DNA of 64,000 bases from assembly GCF_022678625.1 (NCBI RefSeq), contig NZ_JALBYQ010000001.1, positions 186,001 through 250,000 of the forward strand, in the 5' to 3' direction. Positions 8,548-18,717 of the stretch are shown here, piece after piece. Position numbers and translations under genes: made by a program. Position 1 is the stretch's first letter, and each line of letters starts with the position of its first letter. This DNA comes from Aliiroseovarius subalbicans (lineage in GTDB: Bacteria > Pseudomonadota > Alphaproteobacteria > Rhodobacterales > Rhodobacteraceae). The notes below the pieces were generated by a model. That model worked only from the letters and a program-made list of their open reading frames with translations, was not told where the DNA came from and did no database searches.

Positions 8548-9408
8548 TCACCCGTTCTGAACGTTGTCTTCCAGCGCCCGAAGCGCACGCACGGCGGCCT
8601 CAAAGTGCTGGGGATGGGTGTCGATCGCCTGTTTCAGCAGCGCCTTGCCGGTCGAAACGTCACCCTGCTTGATCGCCGACAGCGCCAGCGTGTGAAGCAG
8701 CTGCGCGCGCTCAATCTGCGTCATCGGGATGATCGGCAGGTCATACTTGCGTTGTGCGCCGCGCGCCAGAACCAGGTTGTTCTTGGCGGTGAACAACGAC
8801 TTGTCATAGGTGATCGCTTCGGAAAACAGTTTCTCGGCACCGGGGAAATCGCCGCGCGTCAGCTTGGAATAGCCCCAGTTGTTCAAGACACCCGAGGGAC
8901 GCGTGGTCAGGCCCACGGCGATTTCATAAAAGCTGTCGGCCTTTTTCCATTCCTCGTTCGCATCCGCGACCATCGCTTCCAGACGGTAGCGTTTGTAGGT
9001 CTCGACGGTGGGCGGAATGGTATTCAGCACGGTTTCCGCCTTGGCCCAATCGCCTGCGCGGATCAACGCGTCGGCATGGTCCACGCGGTCGTCGTCGGTC
9101 ACCTCGGCGCTGGCCACGATCTTGGCCCAGACACGGGCAGCCTCGGCCGGTTTCTTGGCGCGCACCAATGACTTGGCCAAACCACGTTGAAGATCAACCC
9201 TGTCCGGTTTGTCTTTCAAGGCACGCTGGAAATAGGCGACCGCTTCTTCTGGATCGCCGACCGTCAGCATGATGTCGTTGAGGTTGGTTTCGTCGATGAC
9301 GTTCACATCGCTCATCGCGCGTTCGACGTCGGCATCGGCGGATTTTTGGCAACCCGACAGGGCCACCGCTCCGCCAAGGCAGAGCGAAACAAGGATGGTG
9401 TGGCGCAT
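8548..9408 (-). CDS. TPR lipoprotein of the Tad locus
   Basis: A 286-residue lipoprotein with signal peptide and lipobox (LGGAVALSGC, Cys about residue 20), followed by TPR-like helical repeats across most of the chain (for example EEAVAYFQRALKDKPDRVDLQ, split by the usual A/G/P positions). TadD-type TPR lipoproteins are needed for Flp pilus assembly and are thought to help place the secretin in the outer membrane. It follows the shorter TPR lipoprotein gene by 28 bp. The start at 9408 is chosen for the signal peptide and the AAGAGGA ribosome site; the longer frame upstream lacks both. Confidence 0.85.
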   Translation of the reverse strand: MRHTILVSLCLGGAVALSGCQKSADADVERAMSDVNVIDETNLNDIMLTVGDPEEAVAYFQRALKDKPDRVDLQRGLAKSLVRAKKPAEAARVWAKIVASAEVTDDDRVDHADALIRAGDWAKAETVLNTIPPTVETYKRYRLEAMVADANEEWKKADSFYEIAVGLTTRPSGVLNNWGYSKLTRGDFPGAEKLFSEAITYDKSLFTAKNNLVLARGAQRKYDLPIIPMTQIERAQLLHTLALSAIKQGDVSTGKALLKQAIDTHPQHFEAAVRALRALEDNVQNG

Positions 9409-9436
9409 TTTGCGTCCTCTTACTGCTCGAACCCGC

Positions 9437-10021
9437 TTATGGTGTCGGCAGGAGGCGGTAGTCGCCGGACCCCCGTCGCACCAGTGCGAAATTATCGTTA
9501 TCCTCGGCAACATAGCCCGGATTTTCCAATTTGGCGAGCGCGAGGCGCAAATTCTCGCGAATTTCGGCAGATTGGCCACTATCCAGCGCGAAAGCGAGGC
9601 GGAAAACGCGCGCCGCTTCGCCAATCTGGCCCTGTTCCATCAGGACCACGCCAAGGTTGTTCCAAGCCGCCGGGAAGGTCTCGTCAACCTCGGTCGCTCG
9701 GCGCAGGATCTTTTCCGCCTGACCCAGACGCCCCAGCATCAGATTGGCCGAGCCAAGTGCGGACAGAACATCGACGGTCATGCCGTGATCGCTGGCCGAT
9801 CTCAGGTAGCTTTTCAGCGCCAGTTCATATTCGCCCGCCGCCATCAGGCGGTGGCCAACGATCAACCCATCAACGCTGTCCTGCCCGCGCTTCACGCCGG
9901 TTGGGGCATAGGGATTGTCACCGCGGCCCGACAGGCCAGGTGACGTGCAGGCGGCTAGGGCCGCGACCGCTAGGGCCCAACCCGATTGTCTGCCGATCTG
10001 TTTGATGGTCCTGCGCGACAT
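9437..10021 (-). CDS. tadD: TPR lipoprotein TadD
   Basis: A 194-residue protein with an N-terminal signal and lipobox LAAC (Cys about residue 25), then about three TPR units (ALGSANLMLGRLGQAEKIL, AWNNLGVVLMEQGQIGEAA). This is the usual form of TadD, the outer-membrane lipoprotein of Tad pilus systems. It sits directly downstream of tadC with about 100 bp between and upstream of a second TPR lipoprotein. Two adjacent TPR lipoproteins are common in alphaproteobacterial Tad loci. Confidence 0.87.
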   Translation of the reverse strand: MSRRTIKQIGRQSGWALAVAALAACTSPGLSGRGDNPYAPTGVKRGQDSVDGLIVGHRLMAAGEYELALKSYLRSASDHGMTVDVLSALGSANLMLGRLGQAEKILRRATEVDETFPAAWNNLGVVLMEQGQIGEAARVFRLAFALDSGQSAEIRENLRLALAKLENPGYVAEDNDNFALVRRGSGDYRLLPTP

Positions 10022-10124
10022 GTCCTGTCCGTTTGTGCGAACGGGGCCCGGGCAAACAGCCCGGACCCCAATCCGTTTGGATCTGGCGCAACCATGCCCT
10101 GTCCGGGCCAGCGGCGCAACTCTC

Positions 10125-11102
10125 CTAGAAGTTGGCCGTTTTCAACGTCTCGGCAATGCCGTAGACTGATGGGCCGATCAGGATGATCAAAAGCGGCGGC
10201 ACGGTCAGCATCATCGTCGCCAGGGTCATCTTGGTGGGAAGGGTGTTGGCCTTTTCCTCGGCCCGCATCACCCGCTTGTCCCGCATTTCGCCGGCATAGA
10301 CGCGCAAGGCGTCAGCCACCGAGGTACCGAAGGTCGCGGACTGGATCAGCACGGTGACAAAGCTGGCCACATCCGGAACGCCCGCGCGTTCAGACAGGTC
10401 ACGCAGCACCTGAATACGGTCCTTACCCGCCTTCATTTCATGCGCCACGATGTCGAATTCATCGGCCAGCGGCGGGAAGCCGGTGCGAATTTCCTTGGCG
10501 ACACGCACGATGGACTGGTCCATCGACTGCCCGGCTTCGACGCAGACCAGCATCATGTCCAGCGCATCGGGAAAACCGTTGGTGATCTCTTCCTTGCGCC
10601 CTTCGACCCGCCGTGTCACCCAGTATTTGGGCAGCATATAGCCAGCCGCGCCTGGGATCAGGATCGACAGGATGGTCTTTTGAGTCGAGACGTCGACATC
10701 GGAATTTGCTTTCAACAGAAAGACATAGCCGACACCCAGGACCAACAGCCCAAGCCCCAGCGCGAATTGCGCAAAGTGATAGGTGCGCACGGCGGTCTTG
10801 CTAGGATAACCCGCCTGCAACAGCTTCAGGCGGATTGCCGAGTATTCTTCTTCGTCCTGCGGCTCGAGGAAGTCGGCGTATTTTTCAAGCTTGTCGTTGC
10901 CTTGTGACATGCGCAGCTTTTGCTTGGGGTCCGCTGCATTGGCGATGTTGGACTTTTTCAGCTTGTCGAGCGGGTCGACCTCTTTTTTCAAAAGGATCGG
11001 CAAGGTGCCCAAGATCAGGAACAATCCCAGGATGCCCAGGGCGATCACCGGGCCGAAGGGGCCCAGTTGATCGGTCAGCATGGTGTTGATGGTGTCGAGC
11101 AT
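10125..11102 (-). CDS. tadC: Tad pilus inner-membrane platform protein TadC (T2SSF family)
   Basis: 325 residues with membrane segments near 20-40, 115-150 and 295-320 and a T2SSF (GspF-like) domain in between (NGFPDALDMMLVCVEAGQSM, SFVTVLIQSATFGTSVADAL). With TadB it forms the platform on which the CpaF ATPase works. It follows tadB by 10 bp, so the two are co-transcribed. About 100 bp follow before tadD, and I see no convincing terminator in that gap. Confidence 0.93.
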   Translation of the reverse strand: MLDTINTMLTDQLGPFGPVIALGILGLFLILGTLPILLKKEVDPLDKLKKSNIANAADPKQKLRMSQGNDKLEKYADFLEPQDEEEYSAIRLKLLQAGYPSKTAVRTYHFAQFALGLGLLVLGVGYVFLLKANSDVDVSTQKTILSILIPGAAGYMLPKYWVTRRVEGRKEEITNGFPDALDMMLVCVEAGQSMDQSIVRVAKEIRTGFPPLADEFDIVAHEMKAGKDRIQVLRDLSERAGVPDVASFVTVLIQSATFGTSVADALRVYAGEMRDKRVMRAEEKANTLPTKMTLATMMLTVPPLLIILIGPSVYGIAETLKTANF

Positions 11103-11112
11103 CTCTCTCTCC

Positions 11113-12081
11113 TCACACCTTGATATTCACGAGCGTCTTCATCACGAAGACGTTGGCGACCAGAAAACCGGCCACGACCAGACAGGCGGGAATGAATGCG
11201 GCGGTTTCCTTTACCTCGTCGTAATAATCCGGTTGGATCACGTTGATCATCACCAACGCAAGAAGCGGGAAGACAGACAGGAAGGTGCCGGACCACTTGG
11301 CTTCGGCGGTGATCGCCTTCACCCGGCGAAACAGCTTGAAGCGCGAGCGCACGACCTTGGCCAAACCTTCCAAGATCTCGGCCAGGTTGCCGCCCGAAGT
11401 CTGCTGGATCGTCACGGCCACAGCCAGGAAGCGCAAGTCCTGCATGTCCATGCGTTCCGCCAGCGCCTTCAGGCTTTCGCCCACGTCACGGCCATAGGCG
11501 CTTTCATCCGCGATAACGCCCATTTCAGATCCCAGTGGATCGGCCACCTCGTTCGAAACGATCTGAATGGCCGAGCTGAACGGGTGGCCGACGCGCAGAC
11601 TGCGCACCATCAGTTCCACCGCGTCAGGCAATTGCTCTTCCAACAGGGCCATGCGTTTCTTGGCCTTGTTGTTGACCCAGACAAACACGCCACCGACGCC
11701 CATCAGGACGGCAACAGCGATGCGCACCGGCGTGCCAGCCTCGGTCCCGACGGTCAGACCGAAATAGGCGATCCCGGACAGGGCCACCATGATCATCACC
11801 AGTTGGCCGGGCGTAAAGGCGATGTTCGCCTTTTGCGCCTTCAAGGCCAGGATCGAATAGAGCGGGATGCCCTTCGAATTCATGTGCTGGTGCATTTCCT
11901 TGCGCAGCTGTTCCAGCACCTCTTCGCGGCCCGCGCCCTTTTCCAACAGGTCCAGGCGGCGGTTTACACGGCTGTTCAGGCTGATCGACTTGCCGAAGAC
12001 GGTCAGGTAGATGCCTTCGACCAGCACCAGGACGGCGACGAAGATAAGGCCATAGATGAGTGGTTCTGCTGAGATGACCAT
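11113..12081 (-). CDS. tadB: Tad pilus inner-membrane platform protein TadB (T2SSF family)
   Basis: 322 residues with two N-terminal hydrophobic segments, a GspF-like domain (LPDAVELMVRSLRVGHPFS, AVTIQQTSGGNLAEILEGL) and two C-terminal hydrophobic segments. It pairs with TadC as the assembly platform of the Flp pilus. It starts 5 bp after the cpaF stop and ends 10 bp before tadC, so the three genes form one tight operon. Confidence 0.93.
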   Translation of the reverse strand: MVISAEPLIYGLIFVAVLVLVEGIYLTVFGKSISLNSRVNRRLDLLEKGAGREEVLEQLRKEMHQHMNSKGIPLYSILALKAQKANIAFTPGQLVMIMVALSGIAYFGLTVGTEAGTPVRIAVAVLMGVGGVFVWVNNKAKKRMALLEEQLPDAVELMVRSLRVGHPFSSAIQIVSNEVADPLGSEMGVIADESAYGRDVGESLKALAERMDMQDLRFLAVAVTIQQTSGGNLAEILEGLAKVVRSRFKLFRRVKAITAEAKWSGTFLSVFPLLALVMINVIQPDYYDEVKETAAFIPACLVVAGFLVANVFVMKTLVNIKV

Positions 12082-12086
12082 GTCTG

Positions 12087-13544
<1,458 letters not shown>

Positions 13545-13558
13545 TGGCTTGCCCTCCT

Positions 13559-14809
13559 TTATTGCGCAGCAACGGCTGCGGATTTGTTGACTTCATGAAC
13601 CGATGCGGCCAGTTTCTGGATTTCCTTGCGCAGCGGGTTCTTGGTCGCGGCGTCTGCCAGCGGAATGCCGTGATCACCGGCTTGCACGACCGGTTTGGCG
13701 CCGTCGGGCAGTTGCAGTTCAATCGTGATGTCCAGACTCTCGGCCAGGCGCTTCACCCGGGCCTTGCCGGACAGGTCGGTAAACTTCGGCGCGCGGTTCA
13801 ACACATAGCGCAGCTTGGACACTGGCAGTTCTTCGGCTTTCAGCGCGCGGATCATCCGCAGCGTGTTCTGCGCCGAGCGCATGTCCAGCTCCATCGTGGT
13901 GAAATATACATGGGCCGACGTCAGCACGGTTTCAGTCCATTGCACCACGGTCGAGGGCATGTCGATCACGACATAATCGAAGTTCGCGCGGGCAAAATCG
14001 ATCACGCGTTGGATGTCTTCCGATGTGACCAGATCCAGCGGGAGCATCTCGTTGGGGGCGGTCAGAACCTGAAGCCGGTCGTTGAAGGTCAGCAGTGCCT
14101 GCATGAAGCTGTCTTGATCCATGCTTTCCGTGTCCGACAACATCTCATAGACCGTTTCGCGGCGCGGCAGGTCCAGATAGGTCGAGACCGTGCCGTATTG
14201 CAGGTCGAGATCCAAAAGGCAGACGCGGGGCGGGTTGTCTTTTTCGATGTTGGCCAGTTCCCAGGCCAGGTTCACCGCCAGCGTGGTGGCTCCGGTGCCG
14301 CCTGCCAAGCCATGAATGGGCAGCACCACGCCTTCGCGGTCGCCAGTTGCCTTCAGCGTTGTTGCCATCTCATCAGGCACCGGTGCCTGGGGTGCGGGTT
14401 CGGGGGCGCGCAGACGCTCGATCGCATCATGCAGCGCGCCTTCGGGAAGCGGGTAGGGCACAAATTCCTCAGCGCCCATTTTCAAAAGCTGGTGCAGCGC
14501 GATCGGGCTGACCTCTTCGGCGATGACGATCACCTTGATGTTCTGTGCAACGGCGGTCTTGATGACATCGGCCACCTGGGCCAGGTTGGCTTCGTCTTCG
14601 TCATCCATCGCGATGGCAACGAATTCCAGCGCTTCGGCGTCGGGCTGTGTAAAAAAGGCCTTGGCGTCGCTCAGGGACAGGTCGCCCCAGGTTTCACCCA
14701 GCTCGGCTTCCATGTCCTCGATCAGCAGATCAAAATTCTGCACGTCCCGAGAGATCGTGCAAGCGACGATCGGTGCGGGGTCCGGTTGCAGTGCTACACT
14801 GCTACTCAT
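13559..14809 (-). CDS. cpaE: Tad pilus localisation ATPase CpaE/TadZ
   Basis: A 416-residue protein with an N-terminal atypical receiver domain (about 15-130) and a C-terminal MinD/ParA-like ATPase. The P-loop (HGLAGGTGATT, about residues 166-176) lacks the usual Lys residues, as is common in TadZ proteins. Motifs for ATP hydrolysis and membrane placement follow (VCLLDLDLQYGTVSTYLDL). CpaE/TadZ places the pilus machine at the pole. It starts a new transcription unit: a terminator lies upstream at 15041-15069 and a 230 bp spacer precedes it. Confidence 0.93.
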   Translation of the reverse strand: MSSSVALQPDPAPIVACTISRDVQNFDLLIEDMEAELGETWGDLSLSDAKAFFTQPDAEALEFVAIAMDDEDEANLAQVADVIKTAVAQNIKVIVIAEEVSPIALHQLLKMGAEEFVPYPLPEGALHDAIERLRAPEPAPQAPVPDEMATTLKATGDREGVVLPIHGLAGGTGATTLAVNLAWELANIEKDNPPRVCLLDLDLQYGTVSTYLDLPRRETVYEMLSDTESMDQDSFMQALLTFNDRLQVLTAPNEMLPLDLVTSEDIQRVIDFARANFDYVVIDMPSTVVQWTETVLTSAHVYFTTMELDMRSAQNTLRMIRALKAEELPVSKLRYVLNRAPKFTDLSGKARVKRLAESLDITIELQLPDGAKPVVQAGDHGIPLADAATKNPLRKEIQKLAASVHEVNKSAAVAAQ

Positions 14810-15040
14810 TGCCTCATTCCTTCCAAATACAGGCCCACGCGTCGTTCCGGTCTTGGATGCCGGTCACTTCGGTCAGGCCCCGCGCGACTCGATTTCGCAC
14901 GGTCTGCTCCCATTACCCCGAAGATTTCGCAGGCAATCTTGGCAAGATTGGGGCTAAAATTTCGTTATTATGCGGTCATTTGAGACGATAAGCGGCTGGG
15001 AGGCGGGCTGTTTCCGCATAGAAAACGCTTAGAATGCCAC
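14810..15040. promoter_or_regulatory. Spacer upstream of cpaE, presumed promoter
   Basis: About 230 bp between the terminator after the OmpA gene and the cpaE start. Because the upstream unit is terminated, the cpaE-cpaF-tadBC-tadD operon must begin here. I see no clear consensus hexamers or operator dyads. Confidence 0.4.
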
Positions 15041-15069
15041 GAAAAAGGCCGGCGATTGCGCGCCGGCCT
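15041..15069 (-). terminator. Intrinsic terminator after the OmpA-lipoprotein gene
   Basis: A perfect 9 bp GC-rich stem (15046-15054 with 15061-15069, AGGCCGGCG/CGCCGGCCT) with a 6-base loop is followed on the minus strand by TTTTTC. This is a strong Rho-independent terminator ending the cpaC-ompA unit and separating it from cpaE. Confidence 0.85.
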
Positions 15070-15095
15070 GAGCATTTTCGTGACAGGGTAGGGGG

Positions 15096-15773
15096 TTACC
15101 AGGTCTCTGTCGTGTTGATGATCTCGGGACCTTTGCCCGATACTTCTGCACGCGATTCGGTCGAGCTTTCGACATACTCACGGAACAGCGCCTGACCGTA
15201 TTTACCGTTCAAGACCATGGGGTTGTCGGACGCCAGGCCGAACACCTCGGTGACGGTGCGGCGGTTGCGACGCTCACGGCCCTCAGTCACGACCAGGGGC
15301 TGGGTTTCGCCCTCGGAAACCACGGCCTCCAACCTGTGCCGATCGGCGCCGTGGCTAACCAGGTAGTTCACCACCGCCCGCGCCCGGCGCATGCCCAGAC
15401 GCTTGTTGTACGCGTTCGAGCCGACCAGGTCGGTGTGGCCATAGACCCGGAAGCGCACTTCGGGGAACTGGCGGATCCAGGTGGCCTGCGTGCGCAGCAC
15501 GGCCTGGGCTTCAGCCCCCAGACGGGCTGAATTGAACTCGAAATTCACCGTATCGGTCACTTCGCTGGCGAAACGGTTTTCCATAGCAGTCAGGAAGGTG
15601 CGGTCGCCCGAGTGGATCTCGGTGTTGTTCATGGTCGGATTGCCGAACTGGCCTTCGTCCAGGAACTCACCGGCTTCCTGTGTCCAGGACGAGAGCAGGC
15701 GGCTGTCACCACAACCCGCAAGCAGGGCCAGGATCGAAGTGGCGGCGAGGAGGCGTTTCATCTGAGATTTCAT
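15096..15773 (-). CDS. OmpA-family lipoprotein of the Tad locus
   Basis: 225 residues with a signal peptide and lipobox LLAGC (Cys about residue 21) and a C-terminal OmpA peptidoglycan-binding domain (FEFNSARLGAEAQAVL, RVYGHTDLVGSNAYN, RLGMRRARAVVNYL). It should be tethered to the outer membrane and bind the wall, probably anchoring the secretin. It follows cpaC by 3 bp and is ended by a strong terminator. ATG 15761 (four codons in) is an alternative start. Confidence 0.88.
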   Translation of the reverse strand: MKSQMKRLLAATSILALLAGCGDSRLLSSWTQEAGEFLDEGQFGNPTMNNTEIHSGDRTFLTAMENRFASEVTDTVNFEFNSARLGAEAQAVLRTQATWIRQFPEVRFRVYGHTDLVGSNAYNKRLGMRRARAVVNYLVSHGADRHRLEAVVSEGETQPLVVTEGRERRNRRTVTEVFGLASDNPMVLNGKYGQALFREYVESSTESRAEVSGKGPEIINTTETW

Positions 15774-15776
15774 CGT

Positions 15777-17189
15777 TCAGTCCTCCATCACATAACCATA
15801 GGACCCCGAGAAGTCCTGCTGCGCCACTTCGCCCGCGGCACCTTTGGTCGGACGGTTCTGCGCGGCGGTTTTGCCGAACAGGAACAATTCGCTTTCGGTG
15901 GGCGGTTTGATGCGATCGGTGGGCAGAACCAGGGCCTCACCCCGGGTGGGGGTGACCAGGTGGGCCGAGATGATGATGACCAGTTCGCTCTGCTCACGCT
16001 CATATTCCGCGCTGCGGAATAGGGCGCCCAGAACCGGGATGTCACCCAGCCAAGGCACCTGACCGGAGAGATCTTGGAAATCATCCTGCAACAGACCGGC
16101 GATGGCGAAGCTTTCACCGTCGCGCATTTCCACCGTGGTGGCAGCACGGCGGGTGCGAAAGCCCGACACGGCGATGCCGTTAGAGGAGAAGCTGGTCGTC
16201 GCGTCGATGCCCGACACGCTGGCGTCCAGGCGCAGGTTGATCACGTCCGCGTCCACGACGCGGGGGGTGAAGGTCAGCTCGATGCCGAAGGGCTTATAGG
16301 TGATCGACACACCGCCGTCATTATCGACGACCGGGATCGGGTATTCGCCACCGGCCAGGAACGTGGCTTCTTGCCCCGAGAGGGCAGTCAGGTTCGGTTC
16401 GGCCAGAGTGCGCACAACACCTTTGCTTTCAAGGGCTTCCAGAAGGACTGCCACTTGGAAGGATCCCGCGTTGAAGCCAAGTGCGACACCACCTTCGGTG
16501 TCAGGCGTGACGTTGATCGGGTTGCCGATTCCGTTGTCGCCGTCGATCCAGGTGCCGGTTTCGCCGATTACGCCCAGTCCGGTGCCACCTTGAATGGCCA
16601 GCGAAGAACTCAGCGCCTTGCGCACGCTGCGGCTCATTTCCGCAAAACGCACTTTCAGCATCACCTGTTGGGTGCCGCCGACGCTCATCAGGTTCGATAC
16701 ACGTTCAGGGGCATACCGCTCGGCCAGGTCCAGTGCGCGATCCAGTTTCGCGATTGAGCTGACAATGCCAGACAGGACAAGCCCGTCATTGGCGGTGCGC
16801 ACTTCAATCGGTTCGCCCGGAAGGATCTGGCGCAGCCGTTCCTTGAATTCCGCGATGTCGGGGGCAACCTGCACCTCAACATTGGTGATCAACCTTCCAT
16901 CCGCGCCCAAAAGGGTCAGCGTGGTGCGTCCGGGCGCCTTGCCCAGCACATAGATGGTGCGGTCGGACAATGTGGAAATGTCCGCAATGCCCGGATTTGC
17001 AATGGAAAGTTCGGCGAAGGGAACGTCACTTTCAACCACGACGGCCCGGTTCATCGGAACCGCCAGCGCGCTTGATGCTGCTCCTCGCATTACTCTCAGG
17101 GTTTCGGCCTGCGCTGTCCCCGCGGGGAGGGTCGCAAAACCAACTGCCAGGCCCAATAGGGCCGCTTTCATGAATCTGTCAATTTTCAT
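15777..17189 (-). CDS. cpaC: Tad pilus secretin CpaC/RcpA
   Basis: 470 residues with a cleavable signal peptide (ending AQA at about residue 28), an N-terminal pilus-secretin and BON region (residues ~30-170) and a C-terminal secretin domain (about 230-420) with the signature AEPNLTALSGQEATFLAGG and VPWLGDIPVLGALFRS. It forms the outer-membrane pore for the Flp pilus. It is followed within 3 bp by the OmpA lipoprotein gene. A 200 bp spacer with a hairpin separates it from cpaB upstream. Confidence 0.94.
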   Translation of the reverse strand: MKIDRFMKAALLGLAVGFATLPAGTAQAETLRVMRGAASSALAVPMNRAVVVESDVPFAELSIANPGIADISTLSDRTIYVLGKAPGRTTLTLLGADGRLITNVEVQVAPDIAEFKERLRQILPGEPIEVRTANDGLVLSGIVSSIAKLDRALDLAERYAPERVSNLMSVGGTQQVMLKVRFAEMSRSVRKALSSSLAIQGGTGLGVIGETGTWIDGDNGIGNPINVTPDTEGGVALGFNAGSFQVAVLLEALESKGVVRTLAEPNLTALSGQEATFLAGGEYPIPVVDNDGGVSITYKPFGIELTFTPRVVDADVINLRLDASVSGIDATTSFSSNGIAVSGFRTRRAATTVEMRDGESFAIAGLLQDDFQDLSGQVPWLGDIPVLGALFRSAEYEREQSELVIIISAHLVTPTRGEALVLPTDRIKPPTESELFLFGKTAAQNRPTKGAAGEVAQQDFSGSYGYVMED

Positions 17190-17232
17190 GTGATCCTGCC
17201 TCTCCGATCACGCCTCAGGTTGGGTCTTTTCG

Positions 17233-17259
17233 CCCATATTGCGACGTACATTGCGTCAA
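17233..17259 (-). promoter_or_regulatory. Possible promoter for cpaC
   Basis: On the minus strand TTGACG (17254-17259) is followed after 15 bases by TATGGG (17233-17238). The spacing is shorter than optimal, so this is only a candidate. It would start transcription about 35-40 bases upstream of cpaC. Confidence 0.25.
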
Positions 17260-17355
17260 CTTTTGTTTTTTTGCAAGAATCAATGCCTTGGGGCACCGAT
17301 TTCATGTGGATAAGTCGCAACACCTTGGCCGGGATGGGCCAGATATGGGGGTGCG

Positions 17356-17386
17356 TTGGCCATCCGATTCAAGATCGGGTGGCCAA
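17356..17386 (-). terminator. Intercistronic hairpin between cpaB and cpaC
   Basis: A 13 bp stem with one mismatch (17356-17368 with 17374-17386) and a 5-base loop lies 4-5 bases after the cpaB stop codon. No T tract follows on the minus strand, so it is more likely a partial terminator or 3' stabilising structure than a full stop. Confidence 0.5.
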
Positions 17387-17389
17387 AAG

Positions 17390-18238
17390 TCATTCGCTTG
17401 GGCAGGCGATCGGAACTTCGACGATCTCGGCGCCCTTGCGGGTCTTGATCGTGCAGACGCGTGCGGCTTCCTGTTGCTCGATCACTCGTTCCTGGATGCC
17501 AAGAAGCTGGTTCTGGTCAATCTCGACGCCGCTGGAGACGGTATCGTCCTCGGCCCCGACAAGCGACAACGACAGGCTTCCGGTCGATTGTGCCTGGGCC
17601 AGAGAAGCCACTTGGCGTGCGGTTGCTTCGACCGTCACCGTGCGCGCGATTGTGGGCGCGGCGCGATCTTCGTCCGCGGTCTGGTCGATCGCGATCAGGC
17701 GCAGTGACGCCTGGATCAGCTTGGTCACATCCGAACGTCCGTCTTCGCCGCCCCGCCCGGTCCAATAAACGTCGACCTTGTCGCCGGGGCGTAAGAAGCC
17801 CGATACCCCCGAGGCCACATCGACCTTGATCGCAAAGGCACGCATTCCCGCGCCCAGGCGTGAACTCACACCGGCATCTTCGCCGGGTGCGGTGACCTTG
17901 ACCTCAAGAACGGCTTCGTCCTTTTCCATCGTGCGAACGACGGTGCGGAATCTCTTTTCGCCTTCCGGGAACAGCGCGTCCATCGACTGGAAGGCGCCTT
18001 CGGGAATGGCATTTTCCGGCCAGCGAACCACACGCACCAATTCGTCCGTCAGCTGTTCGCCATAGCGCAGCTGCTGTGTGACAACAAAGACCTCGACCGT
18101 GGGCACCATCTGCGCCCGCGCGGCGCGTTCCACGTCCAACTGTCGCTGGTAGGTGCCGATATAGTCGCGCGCCATGTAGACGGCACCACCCGCGAGGGCC
18201 AAGCCCAGCACAAGCACCAATCCGAATACCAACCGCAT
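17390..18238 (-). CDS. cpaB: Tad pilus assembly protein CpaB/RcpC
   Basis: 282 residues with one N-terminal membrane anchor (about 4-24), then a SAF/CpaB domain (VEVFVVTQQLRYGEQLTDE) and a beta-rich RcpC region (GMRAFAIKVDVASGVSGFL, RPGDKVDVYW). It is a periplasmic partner of the secretin. A conserved-looking pair of cysteines lies near the C-terminus (RVCTIKTRKG and PIACPSE) and could form a disulfide. It is the first gene after the flp terminator, 188 bp downstream of the second pilin gene. Confidence 0.92.
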   Translation of the reverse strand: MRLVFGLVLVLGLALAGGAVYMARDYIGTYQRQLDVERAARAQMVPTVEVFVVTQQLRYGEQLTDELVRVVRWPENAIPEGAFQSMDALFPEGEKRFRTVVRTMEKDEAVLEVKVTAPGEDAGVSSRLGAGMRAFAIKVDVASGVSGFLRPGDKVDVYWTGRGGEDGRSDVTKLIQASLRLIAIDQTADEDRAAPTIARTVTVEATARQVASLAQAQSTGSLSLSLVGAEDDTVSSGVEIDQNQLLGIQERVIEQQEAARVCTIKTRKGAEIVEVPIACPSE

Positions 18239-18421
18239 ATTCTGTCCTTTCGATCACATGACCCGGGAAGGTCTCGTCACTCGTCCCTATAGGCCAAACT
18301 TCTACGTCAATTAGGGCAAAACCTTGGACAAAGGATGAAGATCACAAGAATTTTTGACAATTTGGCAACAACGCCTAGCCCGCCGGTGGGGAAGATGCAA
18401 TTGCCCTGACCAGGTAAACAC

Positions 18422-18448
18422 AAAAGGCCGCGCCAAAGTGGCGCGGCC
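18422..18448 (-). terminator. Intrinsic terminator of the flp pilin unit
   Basis: A perfect 9 bp stem (18426-18434 with 18440-18448, GGCCGCGCC/GGCGCGGCC) with a 5-base loop is followed on the minus strand by TTTTG. It sits 22 bp after the second flp stop and explains how pilin mRNA can be separated from the assembly genes. Confidence 0.85.
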
Positions 18449-18470
18449 GATTGTCATCGCGGTGACGCGA

Positions 18471-18653
18471 TTAGTAGGTGATGACGTCCATAGCGTCGAT
18501 CTCGGACGAGATGCGGTCGCCCAGATCGGCGGTCGAGGTGCCGACAGCGCTCATGACAGCGATGCCCAGGCCCACGATGGCAGCGGTCAGAACGACCCAG
18601 TCCACGGTCACGGCGCCGGATTCGTCATTGAAGAATTTGTTGAACAGTTTCAT
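18471..18653 (-). CDS. flp: Flp-type pilin, distal identical copy
   Basis: A 60-residue prepilin. The leader MKLFNKFFNDESG is short and basic; cleavage is expected after G13, giving a 47-residue mature pilin starting AVTVDW and followed by one hydrophobic helix (VVLTAAIVGLGIAVMSAVG) and an acidic tail ending in ITY. Family pilins carry Glu-Tyr at mature positions 5-6; here they are Asp-Trp. The coding sequence is base-for-base identical to the upstream copy. A good AGGAGA ribosome site precedes ATG 18653, which excludes the longer frame starting 16 codons earlier. Confidence 0.92.
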   Translation of the reverse strand: MKLFNKFFNDESGAVTVDWVVLTAAIVGLGIAVMSAVGTSTADLGDRISSEIDAMDVITY

Positions 18654-18679
18654 AGTTTTATCTCCTGATAGGATAGGTG

Positions 18680-18709
18680 GGTCTGAGGCGTGTACGCACA
18701 CCTCAGACC
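18680..18709 (-). other. 13 bp hairpin between the two flp genes
   Basis: Arms 18680-18692 and 18697-18709 pair over 13 positions with a 4-base loop; on the minus strand the only non-Watson-Crick pair is a G-U. No T tract follows, so it is better read as a processing or stabilising structure that could set the relative level of the two pilin messages than as a terminator. Confidence 0.65.
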
Positions 18710-18717
18710 GTCACGGA

